From NCBI RefSeq assembly GCF_020921035.1, contig NC_063150.1, forward strand, positions 27,017,826-27,081,825: 64,000 nt of DNA, in the 5' to 3' direction. The position numbers were made by a program, and so were the translations under genes. Each line of letters starts with the position of its first letter. Position 1 is the first letter of the stretch. The notes under the pieces are model-generated. The model was given only the letters and a program-made list of their open reading frames with translations. It had not been told where the DNA came from and did no database searches. The DNA is from Rhodamnia argentea. Lineage: Eukaryota; Streptophyta; Magnoliopsida; Myrtales; Myrtaceae. This document shows positions 34,001 to 44,884 of this stretch, in pieces.

Positions 34001-34715
34001 AAAATTTCATGTCAATTTCAACAAAAACCCCAAATTTTCGTAAATGCCCAAATTAGGGAAATGTTCAATTGAGTGTCAATTTGATAAAATTGGACAATGA
34101 GACCTATGCCAATCAATTTGAAATGTATGAAAATATAGGGTAACAGTTCAATTTTACCAAGATAGTCCCTCAATTAAAAGTAATTTCGAAAATTGGCCAA
34201 TTGAGGGACTAAATTGCAAATAATTTGGGGATTTGGACTAATTCGTGCAATTGGCGCAATTATGTGTGCAATTGATCAAATTGAAGTTCAAAGGGACCAC
34301 AATTGAATGTATAGACTCCAAATGTGCAAAAATTGCAAATAAAGAGACTCAATTGGTATTTTTTTGTGCAAATTCAACCTTAGGCATTGTGAAGAAACAC
34401 CTAAAATTGAACTCAATTTTTGATTTTTCTTGAGGTCAATATGAAAAGGGAATTAAAAGAAAAATATTGAACATTTTTGTGTATTTTTGTGACCTCGAAA
34501 AGTATTTTTTATGAATTTTGAAGTATTTTCCTATTTTTCGAAAATATTAAAAAAAATGTGAAAAATACGAAAAATTATTTTTTGTTCCAAATTGGTTCCT
34601 TATGCTTGGCCAAGGCTTCCAATGTTGATCTTTCAATTTTTATTTTTTTGTGAATTTTTAATGAATTTTGGAAAATAAAACTAAAGAAAACCGACTAAAA
34701 ATTCGGGTGTCAACA
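31023..34715. mobile_element. 3.7-kb solo-LTR-like insertion in the lipase pseudogene
   Basis: The intact lipase exon reads 'aacatttcgtgcttca'; here 'aacattc' and 'tctgtgcttca' are separated by 3693 bp. The insert starts TGTTGTCGCGACC and ends GGTGTCAACA, with 5-bp inverted ends TGTTG/CAACA as LTRs have. TCTG stands on both sides if the ends are shifted slightly, so the target duplication is short or ambiguous. There are no gag/pol frames, no internal direct repeats marking two LTRs, and an uneven mix of GC-rich and AT-rich parts. The size and the GGAGTCGCCACC motif (about 31228) recall the very long LTRs of Ogre/Tat Ty3-type elements. It includes 'accgggtcaaycc' tandem repeats (about 32005-32070). 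TATA-like sites are at about 32506 and 33428; the orientation is not settled. Confidence 0.7.
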
Positions 34716-35142
34716 TCTGTGCTTCACGATTGACCTGGAAATGAAGTGTCCCCAGTGCTACAAGTAAATCAAGCGAATGCTGGTCTGGAAAAACCAGCTT
34801 CAGCACACATAATTAGACCTGGAAATAACTTGAATGTTAATGCAGCAATCGCCCTTTCAGGACGGGGAAAAAACAAAAACACTCTGCATTAATAACCATA
34901 TATTGCATTTCGCATACAATGGTGAACAATAGAACAGCCCTCTGTCTCCATGAGGGTTGAAGGTCTAGCGTTACTCTGTCAATACCCCATTCATAATTTC
35001 CCTAACACCAAACCACACACCCACAAAAAAACCAAGCCCACCGTCAGCCCCAAGAAAAGGTGTTGAATTTACAAACGAGGCTGCCACAAGAAGCATTGGA
35101 TGGTGGTGGGTGAGTCACATCCTGCTAATGACATAAACAGAC

Positions 35143-35474
35143 GGGATAAGTGTACTGAAAATCATAAAACTTATCATGAAAGAGCAATTTAGTAGTAAAA
35201 CTTTTTAAAAGTGCAATCAAGTTTTAAAACGTGTCAGGAAATTACAATTGAATCATAAAACTTTCAAAAAAATGCAATCAAGTCCCAAAGCTTGTCAAGT
35301 TGGTACAATTAGTCTTTTCATTAACTCTGTCCAACTAGACTAACGGAAAATGCCAACAAGTTTTAGGATTTGATTGAACTTTTATGACAAGTTTTAGGAC
35401 TTGATTACACTTTTTTAAAGTTTTGGGACTCAATTGCACTTGATAAGTTTTAGGACTTTTAGTGCACTTATCCC
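35143..35474. mobile_element. 332-bp fold-back/MITE element with 9-bp target duplication
   Basis: The left end is GGGATAAGTGTACTGAAAAT and the right end, reversed, is GGGATAAGTGCACTAAAAGT. The arms continue as inverted copies of 'ttttaggacttgattgcactttt'. It is flanked by TAAACAGAC and TAAACATAA, where the intact lipase intron has a single 'ataaacaaaaattcc' (21065). A 9-bp target duplication suggests a Mutator-like family. No coding capacity. Confidence 0.85.
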
Positions 35475-38400
35475 TAAACATAAAATGCCAGGTTTATGGT
35501 GAAAATGACCCTTGAACTCCAAAATTTACTGTCATAAATAACGAATGAGAAACTAAATCAAAAAGAGGGCCACGACGAATGGCCATGATGTCACAATTGG
35601 CTAAGAACAATTTTCATCAAGAAACCAGAAAACAAAAGTAAAATTCTAGATCATCTGTGTTAGGACAAGATGTTCTACTTGCTACTAATTCTTTGAGAAA
35701 AGCAATAGTCTAAAGTTCATGCAACCTATGATCGTGTCATGGGCCACATAAATGTCTGGCTCTGAAAGAATTACCACTTGTCATGGAGAGAGAAGCAATG
35801 GGACGACTTTGGGTAGGGTACCATTTTTGGTACCCATTCCGCAACAAGTCCCTTGAAAAGTACACTGGACCACTCTATTTATTAAAGCAGAGCCAAAAAG
35901 CATAATTTAGACATCTTAGAATTGGCTCCAACCAACAACTTATCTTACCCAGTTGTCCGATTGAAGAGGAGCTGCCTCATTTGATTAGAGAGAGACAGGC
36001 AGAAACAACACACAAACATGAATTTAACAAGTACGACTCAATTCACACATCTAGAGACTTCAATAATTGGTGGTTCGCGTAAAGAGCTGTTTGCACCCCA
36101 TTCTTCTTGTGTTTTGTCCATGGGTTGATTTACCACAAACGTAAGAAAACAAGATGCTACGCATGACGAATTGTAAATATAAATATGAGAGCCATAGAAA
36201 GTTCAAGATCCACATAAAGAGTCTGGACTTTTCAAGGTAGAGTTTGGTAGAGAATTCAAAATAACTCCTAGCAGACCAAAACTGAACGGTTGGAAAAACT
36301 CGATAGAAAGAAAAGGAAAAAAAAAACCAATAAAATTCACAAGTCCCAGCCATGATAATTTTATAATTTATCTTACTACAAGATCAAGTCTGGAAAAGGA
36401 TGCCATAGCCCCTCCCGTAGAATGCCCTATCGCCATGACGTTGTTGTCTCCATATAAATCATCGGCTCTTACGACAGCATCCAAAATACCAGGTCGAATT
36501 GTCATACTGTGATAAGCATGATAAAATACATGATGAACCTAGGCAACAATTAATAGAGTCAGAGAGGCTTATCATCTCTAGAACTCACCGTTGCACCAGG
36601 CATGCCAGGGTAGTTTATGTCAAGCTATTTCCGGTGGAGATCTTGAATCCAATTTTGTATGTTGTAGACATAAATAGAAGTAATCACTAACTGAAAAGCT
36701 CAAATGATAAAGAGGCAAGACAGAATTTTTCAGAGTATGTGATCTTCTCATGACTGTATCTAAAATTACAAGAAAGTTACTTAGGTGTCTTGGTGGAACT
36801 AATTCACCCTTTTTTTCCGTTCGTATGGACAGCAGAACCATGTGCCTTGTGTACGAATTCACTGAGGCTGCTCTTCTTAGCTTAAATTTTCATCAAATCC
36901 TTTGCATGTCAATTGTAAGGGAAAGAATTGCTAAGGTTAACATGCATTATGATGTTCTTGAGTACCTCTGAAAGCTGTAACCATAGCATTAAGGTCCTTG
37001 GCCACCGCAACACATGCCTACAAACAATACATATATATGGTTTAGAAATAGAGACAAACGATTAGATGCAATTCAATAAAGAGGCATCACAACTATCACA
37101 AATTGGCAGGCAACTACTACACGAATTATATAAGCGTAAGCGGTTACGAACGTCAGCTATCGGTTCAACGACTTTGAACCCCTCCTTTCGGATCAAAAGG
37201 CATTAATAACTAGTTCAGAAGCTACTAATAGGAGGCAGCATATGCCCACAAAATCTGATTTCAAGAATTGCCCATTTAGTACTGACTACTGAGTTTCTAT
37301 TCTTCAAGCCACCTCAGCAACAATGTCACACTAAAACATATTAAATTACCTTAGTCTTTCCATTCACATCTAGGGCATGTCCGAATAAAAAGTTCTGTCA
37401 AATCTGACATGTAAACCTGCAAAATAAAAAGCTTTGAATCTAGTTAAGATGTTTTTGTATTGAAATGGTGAAACCTGAAGGGTAATAACAACAAGCTCTA
37501 GGTACATGCAAAAATTCTTCATAAAGAGCACTTATGGCAGATGCATAATCCCCCAATATTGAGGCAAGAATGTGATTGTAAACAGCTTTATGAGCCTTGA
37601 GCCTCACTCTAAGTTCTGCATCTACCGGTTGCGAAAATTTCAGATTGAAAATGCCATCACAAGCTCATTTAATTACAAGCAATGAAGCAGGTTTCTTATG
37701 TCTCTTGCAAACTAATCGACAAATCAAGTAACGGGGACACTATGAGGAAACATCGACCCAAAACAATATTTCAGTGCACTTTTGGCTTCCTTCTTCGTGA
37801 ACTTAACGAACTATATACACAATGCAATGCGAGGAAAGGGTATTAAGTAGACAACATGAGGCTACAGTGCTAATAGACTGGAGAAAAAGCTGCTTAGTTG
37901 ATGTTCAATCATTGAGACACTGAACAAATTTTATCTCCAAACTAGAAACAGCAGAATAAGATTTGTTTCAAACAAATATAAGGGAATTTAAGAGCTTAAC
38001 AAGTCCAACCAATTATAACACAATGCTCGTCAGATGTATGCTCTGAAAACAGCCAATTGTACACCACAGGGATCATTCAGCCGTAGTTTTCCCCCCATTC
38101 AAACGGGCACTACAGCTCCACAACCCAGTCAAGAATTCGCCCGGACCTGGAAATACATAATCCTCCATATTCACAATAAAAATCTCACTGTCCAACCACC
38201 ACCTGTGCCGCTCCATATTCTTTATGATCTTTTCTAATTTGGCCTGGAGCGCTTATCCTGTTGGCAAGCATATTCGGTGTCACATTTGGTGATTTTGTCA
38301 TTTGCGTGAGGGCACCGAAGGAAGTTTTGCTTAAAATGGGGACGTTTAGAAAGGCTGCAACGGCAATGTCTTCCATTGTACTTTTCGCCGAGAGAATGAG

Positions 38401-38499
38401 GCGTGCTTTTGGGACAAATGTGTGTTCTATTGTTCAATTAATTGGTTCAAACTATACACTAAAATTAATGTTGATATCATTCATTTGTTTATTTATATT

Positions 38500-39003
38500 A
38501 GTGGAGGTATATGAAAGTGCAATTACTCCATTACGGTGGCAAGGTTCCTAAGTCAAATATTTTCAAATTCAATCCCAAATTTTAATAATTCGTGTTATTC
38601 AAACTTGAAGCAAAACTAATTGAACTTGAGTGACGGGCAAATTGAGTTTAGGTGCGATTCATAGAACCGATTCCTTTGTGGCTGAGATAGGGATGGGAAT
38701 GCGACTTACTATGACATATCGATTCTCAAATAATTTGTAGAATACTCATCTTGTATAGGATGCAACAGCTTTTGTTTTTTCTTTTAGTTAAACATACTTA
38801 TCAAATTTTGACTTCAGTCAATTTGTCTAAATTTTATGAAATATTATATTATGAGTACATTCGGAACTGATGGCTATCTTAAAAATCATGACATCATCAT
38901 CCCATAATTGCTCGATCCGAGCGCAGGAGCCATACAATCATCGGGAATTGGATCATCGGGAATTGAATATTGTATGTGTAAAGAATATGATATAAAAGAA
39001 AAG
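38500..39003. other. Intergenic sequence, no gene seen
   Basis: AT-rich. The stretch 38690-38790 ('gggatgggaatgcgacttactatgac') resembles 25940-26040 downstream of the GGACCGG element, so the similarity between the regions continues past the lipase duplication. No coding frame. Confidence 0.4.
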
Positions 39004-39685
39004 AGTTAATACTACGAAAAACCTCAAACTAGTACACATGTGACAAATTTACTCCAAACTATTTTTTTAACCACAAAAAAAATTTCAAAATGATATACCT
39101 GTGATAAATTTATGCCAAATTATTTTTTCGACCACAAAAAATTTCAAACTGGTACATCTAAGATAAATTTACCCAAAACTAATTATTTTGATCACCAAAA
39201 ATCTCAAACTAGTACACATGTGACAAATTTACCCCAAACTATTTTCTCAACCATAAAAAACTTTAAACTAGTACATCTGTGACAAATTTACCTCAAACAA
39301 ATTATTTTGATCATAAAAAATCTCAAACTGGCACACATGCAAAAAATTGACCTTCCGTTAGTTCCCGCAAAATTGGATTAATATCACGAAAGCCCCAAAT
39401 TGACACACCTATGACAAATAAAGGGTAAAAACCCTAAACGTATTCATCCGACAATTACTATGTGTCATCCAACTCAGCAATTTGACGATATAATTTAACG
39501 AAAACTAGCGAAGGATAAATTTATCATATATGTACCAGTTTGGTATAAATTTATCAAAGGTATACCAGTTTAGGGTAAATTTGTCAAAAGTGCATCGGTT
39601 TATGGTTTTTGGTAGTTAAAAAAAATAATTTGCGAGTAAATTTATCACAAGTGTACCTGTTTTGGGTTTTTTGTGGTATTAACCC
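39004..39685. mobile_element. Complete 682-bp fold-back element with 10-bp target duplication
   Basis: The ends are TTAATACTACGAAAAACC (left) and, reversed, TTAATACCACAAAAAACCC (right). Each arm consists of roughly 60-75-bp monomers of the form 'aaaaatctcaaactggtacacatgtgacaaatttacccc', in one orientation on the left and the opposite on the right. The direct repeat AAAAGAAAAG flanks both sides (38994-39003 and 39686-39695). There is no transposase frame. The long tandem-repeat arms and about 10-bp target site fit a non-autonomous Mutator-like or foldback family. At least eight relatives are in the window. Confidence 0.88.
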
Positions 39686-39855
39686 AAAAGAAAAGGTGGA
39701 ACAAAATCGTTAGACTTTTTGTCAACAATGTGCGGAGAAGAAAGATTTCGTAACTTAGACAACAACTGTCACAAATTTACTTTTCAAGAATACAAAGGCT
39801 GTCCTAGTAAGAGCTTAGTAAGCGCGAGTCATCAGCTCGTGTTGACTAGGAATTC

Positions 39856-39896
39856 CTTGTTGAAGACCAACATTGCAATTGTTGGTCTTCAGCAAG
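39856..39896. other. Short perfect-type hairpin (17-bp arms, 7-nt loop)
   Basis: CTTGTTGAAGACCAACA is followed by TTGCAAT and TGTTGGTCTTCAGCAAG. There is one mismatch (a G-U pair on one strand). It lies in single-copy AT-rich sequence. It is short for a miRNA precursor, and no expression evidence is available. Confidence 0.6.
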
Positions 39897-39899
39897 TGA

Positions 39900-40650
39900 T
39901 TTATTTATTTTATTTTCTTGAATTTTTTATTTTTATTTTTTTCCTTCCCTTGCTTCTTCCTCTCTCCGATCATCGAACCTCGGCGACGAGCTAGAGACGA
40001 GGGCGGACGAGGCTCGCCTCCACTAGTTGCCGGCGAAGCCACACCTCTAGCCGGCCACCGAGGTTTGGTGATCGGCTAGCGGAATAAGGAAGGCAAAAAA
40101 AAGAATGAAAGAAAAAGATAAATTAATAAAAAAAAAAAGTATTAGTAAAATTTATCCACGTCGCTTGCCAACCAAAGTTTGGCCGAATAGAATGAATTGG
40201 CATAAATACAAAATGTTTAAGACTCAATATGCCAAAAAAAAAAAACTTTAGGATTAAATTGACACATTTGTAATAAGTTTAGAATTTTTTTGGTAGTTAT
40301 CCTATCACATATTCGTGATTCATTACCAAGACCATAACTTATCAGTATTTATACTACACCAGCAACTGCACATTGAAAGTTTCTTTCTCCCTCAAAATCT
40401 GAATTTGACTCGTCGTACTCGTGCATTACATTTCTTTGGCTTTGAACAAAGTTTGCAACAGACTTGAACCTCGACATTTTTACTTTTCTCTAGCATGTAC
40501 ATTAACAAATTATAACCTAAGAATGGTAATTGGGCCATGCCAGCCCAAATCTAGCATAGGTTGGACTCGAGCCCGTGAGAGGCCATGCTAGACCAGGCCT
40601 GTTAGCAATAACGGGCTCCACCAATGCCTGGGCAAAGAGCATAGGGCTAT
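39900..40650. other. AT-rich spacer with a GC-rich island, no gene seen
   Basis: The GC-rich part at 39960-40080 ('ctcggcgacgagctagagacgagg') resembles the core of the 670-bp element at 48899-49568 in style, and may be another element's remnant. No coding frame. Confidence 0.4.
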
Positions 40651-40657
40651 TTTTTTA

Positions 40658-41021
40658 GGTTAATACCGAAAAATATCAAACTAGTACATATGTGTCAAAT
40701 TTATTATTTTTTAACTTTCATTAAATTTTACTATCAAATTATTGAATTAGATTACACGTGGTAATTGATAGGTACCGGTTTAAAGTTTTTATTTTCGATC
40801 ATCACATGTGTACTAGTTTGAAATTTTACATGGTATTAACTTAATTGGACGACAATTAACATATGGTAAATTTGTCACAGGCGTATTAATTTATTTATTT
40901 TTTGTTGTTCAAAAAATTAATTTAAAGTAAATTTATTATAAATATATCGATATTTTTTGTAATGAAAAAATTAATTTAAAATAAATTTTTCGTAAACATC
41001 TCGAAATTTTCGTGATATTTA
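40658..41021. mobile_element. Fold-back element, partial or variant copy
   Basis: It begins GGTTAATACCGAAAAATATC with the monomer 'aaactagtacatatgtgtcaaattt' and later reads 'cacatgtgtactagtttgaaatttt' in reverse. Its right end 'gtgatatttactcgccctt' adjoins block copy 2 and is shared with 4740-4840 and 52300-52385. Confidence 0.6.
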
Positions 41022-41029
41022 CTCGCCCT

Positions 41030-43150
41030 TTTTCGAGGGTGATTTAGTAGGAAAAAAAAAATTGAAGATAGCGACAGTAACTTAACGATGAATCTTTGTC
41101 CTTGCGTGATTCTTTTGACTAAAATGTTGGGGACAGCACAAAGGGCACGCTAAAGAACTGGCGGCTCTTCTCTTCCACATTAGGATGGACCCCATCTTCT
41201 TTTTTCTTTGCTTTATTGCTGTGTACCGTTCCACTGTCACTTTGCTATTAACGCGATCTTTCCTCGGATTCTCTGGGCAATTTCGCCCTCAACGACGGTT
41301 GAGGTCTCAGAATAAATGGCTTCAAGCTAGCAATTATGGATTTCTTTTCCAATTTTGTTCGAGAAGATGTGCACTTTTACACGCTCTCCATTATTTGAAG
41401 TTTTACAAATAAGTATAGGTTATATTAATTGATATGATCAAACCTTAATTTAGAATTTAGCAAGTGAATATACAAATCTATGAACCTAGCTATCATAAAA
41501 GCGTGAAAATCCAAATAGTTTTCTTTTTCTTTATAAAAAAAGAGATTAATACCACGAAAAATTTTAAACTACCTATGACAAATTTACTCTAAATTATTTT
41601 TTATCATAAAAAATTTTAAAACTAGTACATTTGTGATAAATTTACCTAAACTAATACACATATGACAAATTTATCCTCCATTAGTCTTCGTTAAATTTAA
41701 CACTCAAATTGCAAAGTTAGATGGCACATGGCAGCTCATAAGTGTACCGATTTACGTTTTTTTACCCTATGTTTATCACAGGTGTATCAATTTGAGATTT
41801 TTGTGGTATTAATCCAATTTAACGAATGGTAAATTTGTCACAGGTGTCCTAGTTTGAAATTTCTCATGGTAAAAAAATAAGTTTAATGTAAATTTGCTAC
41901 AAGTGTACCAGTTTAGGATTTTTTATGGTAAAAAAAAATAGTTTAAGATAAATTTATAATAAATGTACTAGTTTGGGATTTTTCACGATCAAAAAATAAT
42001 TTGAGATAAATTTATCATAAATATACCAATTTAGAGTTTTCGTCGTATTAATCCTAAAAAAGAAAAATCACTTTTGGAAGAAGTGAAACTTTTCCGGATC
42101 GCATTAGCCTAATGTTCTAGAGAATCTTGAACTTTCCACTTGCTTCTAAAATTGTCCTAAACATTCGATGTTATCAAGAAGAATATAAGCTTTCAGTTAA
42201 CATTATGTGATGAAATCTTAATTTTCTTTAAAAATCTCCTGACATTTTAACTTTTTCAAGTTAGTTTAGATATTATACGAGGATGTCCATAAGGTAGATT
42301 TGACAAATAATTTCAATAGATCCATTTAGAATGTTTGACTTATGACAGCACTTGTCCTTTTTCTTTCATTTCTTTTTATTACTTCTGGGATGACTCTAAA
42401 CGCATGGATATTGATCCTGGAAAATGAGGTATCAATTTATATCTGGCATTTGCATTGTTGGTGCGATTGCGGTCAAACCATTAAAAAAAGACTTGCTTAG
42501 ATAATAAGGTCTTCTAAGGGCCTATTCGGCAACGGGAGAAAGATTTAAACTCAGAATCTCGTTATCTGATATCATGTAATATTTCAAAAGTTTAAACTTA
42601 TAGATGAATACGATGTTTAATATATATATTCTTTAATAAGATGCATTTTTTAGTCCCTTAATATTTCCATGGTGTTAGACCAAAGAAGAAAATTGTGTGG
42701 TGAAAGAACAAAGGTCTTGATAGCGGGACCCACATCAATACAAAAGGTCTTAAGCCTTAATAAGATGCATTGAATTTTTTATAAATGCCTTAATATTTCT
42801 GTGGTGGAGGAGCAAAGGTAATCCGAAAGTTTTCTTTTTTTTTTCCTTTGAAAGAGTAGGAGTTAGGCAGTGGATTCCACCTAGTTTCCTTTATTTTTTT
42901 CCCAGAGCTTTCGAGGTAAATGGAGGAAAGCTCAATTTCAATTCGAATGGAAGAAGTCTGATTCCAAAATATCTGCAACGAGACTTTTGGACTTTTGATC
43001 ACCAAAACAAAAGCTCACTGGAGTATCATCAAAGCTATTGGAGAAAAAAATTTGGTCTTTCACTGGTCTCAGTTTAAGAAATTTGATACTTTATGTGAGT
43101 ATTTTATTCCTTACTGGTTGCGCCATCGTCATTAATAACTCAAATCTTAA
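41030..43150 (+). repeat. 2-kb intergenic block, copy 2 of 3
   Basis: It is colinear with 4840-6665 and 52380-54480, and closer to copy 3, with which it shares the internal fold-back element. Near 43000-43150 it still follows copy 1 ('gcgccatcgtcattaataactcaaatctt'), then unique sequence begins. No gene. Confidence 0.7.
41543..42055. mobile_element. Fold-back element inside block copy 2
   Basis: It starts GATTAATACCACGAAAAATT and ends 'gtcgtattaatcc', with opposed monomers between. It is flanked by 'taaaaaaag' and 'taaaaaaga', a likely target duplication. It is present at the same site in copy 3 and absent from copy 1. Confidence 0.75.
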
Positions 43151-43189
43151 AATTTCCATACTGTGATTAACCAAATACAAAGACAGACA

Positions 43190-43460
43190 GGATGAGTGTT
43201 AGGGTGGGGACCCACGGCTATTCACCGAGACCTCTTATTGTGGTCCAGTTGTACAAAGTCGTACTGCCATAAGGTTGACAAACGACGAAACATAATAATG
43301 GCCACCTCACCGTCCAAAAAACAAAAGGACAGATAGGACCAGTACGGTACTGACCCACGACTATTCCCCACCGAGGACTGATGTTCAAAGTGGTCCTGCA
43401 TCATCTGCAGCATGTTGACAGAAAGAGGAAGCATAATAATTATCACGTGACAGACACGGC
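43190..43460. repeat. Two diverged tandem units of about 150 bp
   Basis: 'acccacggctattcaccgag...gtggtcc...aggttgacaaacgacgaaacataataat' is followed by 'acccacgactattccccaccgag...gtggtcc...atgttgacagaaagaggaagcataataat'. They are unique to this place. No coding interpretation. Confidence 0.6.
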
Positions 43461-43920
43461 CAAAAGCAAAACTAAACTCTACCATGGTTATATGAATATG
43501 TCTACTAGCCAACCACCTCTCATCCATCACATACGACTTAATACAGACACCCACCTCATTTATTGTGCGAAAACCCTCTTAAAGACGACATCATCGTACA
43601 AAAATAATAGAAAGTAAAAACACATTTACATAACAAACACCAATTGCAAAACCCATAAATAAAATAAGAGAGACAAGTTTTTTTTTTCCTTACTGGTTGT
43701 CCTCCACGGAGCTCTCTGCTTAACTGCAAATGAAATGTATCATTCAGCATTTCCATATATCATTGGCACTGCCTAATCCTTGTACAGTTGAGATAGCCGG
43801 TGGGAAAACAAGTTCTTCTTTGAAATTATAAGGCTACACCTTCCATAAAGTGGGAAAGGAAACAATAAACGCTGAAAAGAAGCGTGTTGGTTTTCGCGAA
43901 ATACAGTTTTCTGTACTCGC

Positions 43921-44025
43921 CTGATCATAGTTCATGAGTTCATCCCACTGTTCCTTAGCAACAAGCTTTCTCACTTCCGCATCCAACATACTGAGACGGT
44001 AATTCAAGTCTCCGAACCAGAATAC
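43921..44025 (-). pseudogene. Isolated exon of a type I inositol polyphosphate 5-phosphatase
   Basis: On the minus strand 'acagtcag' precedes a 105-nt frame coding VFWFGDLNYRLSMLD, then an EVRKLV..QWDELMNYDQ end. The W-x-GDLNYR block is a hallmark of the inositol 5-phosphatase catalytic domain, and an exon end after the DQ pair is, as I recall, usual in plant genes. The following donor is GC (CAG|GCGAGT) rather than GT. The next catalytic blocks (the PTYK and PAWCDR regions) are not found downstream, and the signature before it (SHLTSG) is not found upstream. Hence an orphan fragment, not a gene. These enzymes remove the 5-phosphate from inositol phosphates and phosphoinositides. Confidence 0.7.
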
Positions 44026-44099
44026 CTGACTGTTTACGGAACAATCCAAATGGATCAATTTTTGGCAGACATGATCTAAACTCGTTAAGTAAGGCTCGG

Positions 44100-44640
44100 A
44101 CAGATTAACAGTTTTTCAATTCTAATGAGGCAACCTGCGGACATTTTCAACTCAAGTCTCATAGAAGCCTGCACTGAAGCCCTAACAGTGTTCCATGTTA
44201 AACTAGCCTTAGGATCTTTATCTCCAATAATCACTCTCTCGGGGATTTATTATAGTGCTCTTCTGTTGCAATCCAATGACTGCTTTGGTTGTCATGAATC
44301 ATTTTCTGCAGAGATGCTTCTGTAATCTTGCCAAAGCTCACATTTACTAACACTCAGGACTTCTAGAAGTCGCGAATCTCTTTCTTAGATTTGTACTGCA
44401 TAATCAACAAGCTTTAAGGAATTTTTCTGCATATAGTGACACTTGCGGGATCATAAAAGCTCTCTGCTTTGGTTGGGTGATGTGAGTCTCATTTGTCGAG
44501 CATCATCTTCGGCAGAGGAATTTCTTTCCCCTGCCGAATCCCAGTTGAACGTTAGGTTGCTCATGCTAATGTCTTCACCTGGATTTCAACCCTATTCTAT
44601 TTTTCCCTCCTCACCTCTATATCATTTTGAAGAAAAGGGT
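44100..44640 (-). other. Coding-like but unidentified stretch upstream of the 5-phosphatase exon
   Basis: Minus-strand frames interrupted by stops and shifts give runs such as 'RVIIGDKDPKASLTWNTV' (about 44165-44240) and 'NLTFNWDSAGERNSSAEDD' (about 44495-44560), which look like protein rather than noise. They may be further relics of the same gene or of another. I do not recognise a family. Confidence 0.35.
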
Positions 44641-44756
44641 CAGCTTAAGAATTTATGAGTTCCAAAGTGGAACATTTTTTTTTTCGATCCCAAAAAAAAA
44701 GATGGAACATTTTTACGGATCTAGAAAGTTTTTTTTTTAAAATTCTTCTTGGCTGC

Positions 44757-44880
44757 CCCACCATGTGCTTCCTCTTCCGCGTTGTTTTGTCCTTATCAAT
44801 TATCAATCGGTTCGAAATTTGAAGGTCTGGTCCAGCTAGTGTCGGAGCATTCACATCGCTCATGCCCTTGCCAGCAACTT
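44757..44880 (+). repeat. TNL-upstream repeat U, shortened copy
   Basis: It has the same start as 6717 ('gccccaccatgtgcttcc') but lacks the stretch between 'tcggttcg' and 'aaatttgaagg'. It is followed by 44885-45310, a near copy of 1010-1440. Confidence 0.55.
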
Positions 44881-44884
44881 TGAG

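Larger units (their letters stand above)
29826..38216 (-). pseudogene. Class 3 lipase pseudogene (duplicate of 19410-24276)
   Basis: Exon relics in order on the minus strand: 38214-38216 region (start codon kept, rest of the signal-peptide exon lost by a deletion into intron 1), about 37542-37622, 37364-37420, 37141-37184 (badly damaged), 36966-37020, 36588-36662, 36376-36540, 34716-34735 plus 30862-31022, 30205-30290 and 29826-30045. Damage: an in-frame stop in the QNW exon ('RK*LDINYPG'), a stop TAG at the codon for the first Tyr after the catalytic His, no signal peptide, and an LTR-like element inside the Asp exon. The serine elbow reads GHSTGG, so Ser survives but Met is Thr. No functional product is possible. 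Confidence 0.88.
28640..38500 (-). repeat. Second copy of the lipase segmental duplication
   Basis: It is colinear with 17450-24800, with the same intron order and flanks. It has been enlarged by a 3.7-kb LTR-like insertion (31023-34715) and a 332-bp fold-back element (35143-35474), and shortened by deletions, including part of exon 1. Divergence is clearly larger than between TNL-1 and TNL-2 flanks, so this duplication looks older. Confidence 0.85.

Noticed and set aside
36376..36540. Possible active second lipase, because the serine elbow survives as GHSTGG
   Set aside because: Stops in other exons, loss of the signal-peptide exon and the insertion in the Asp exon exclude a working enzyme.
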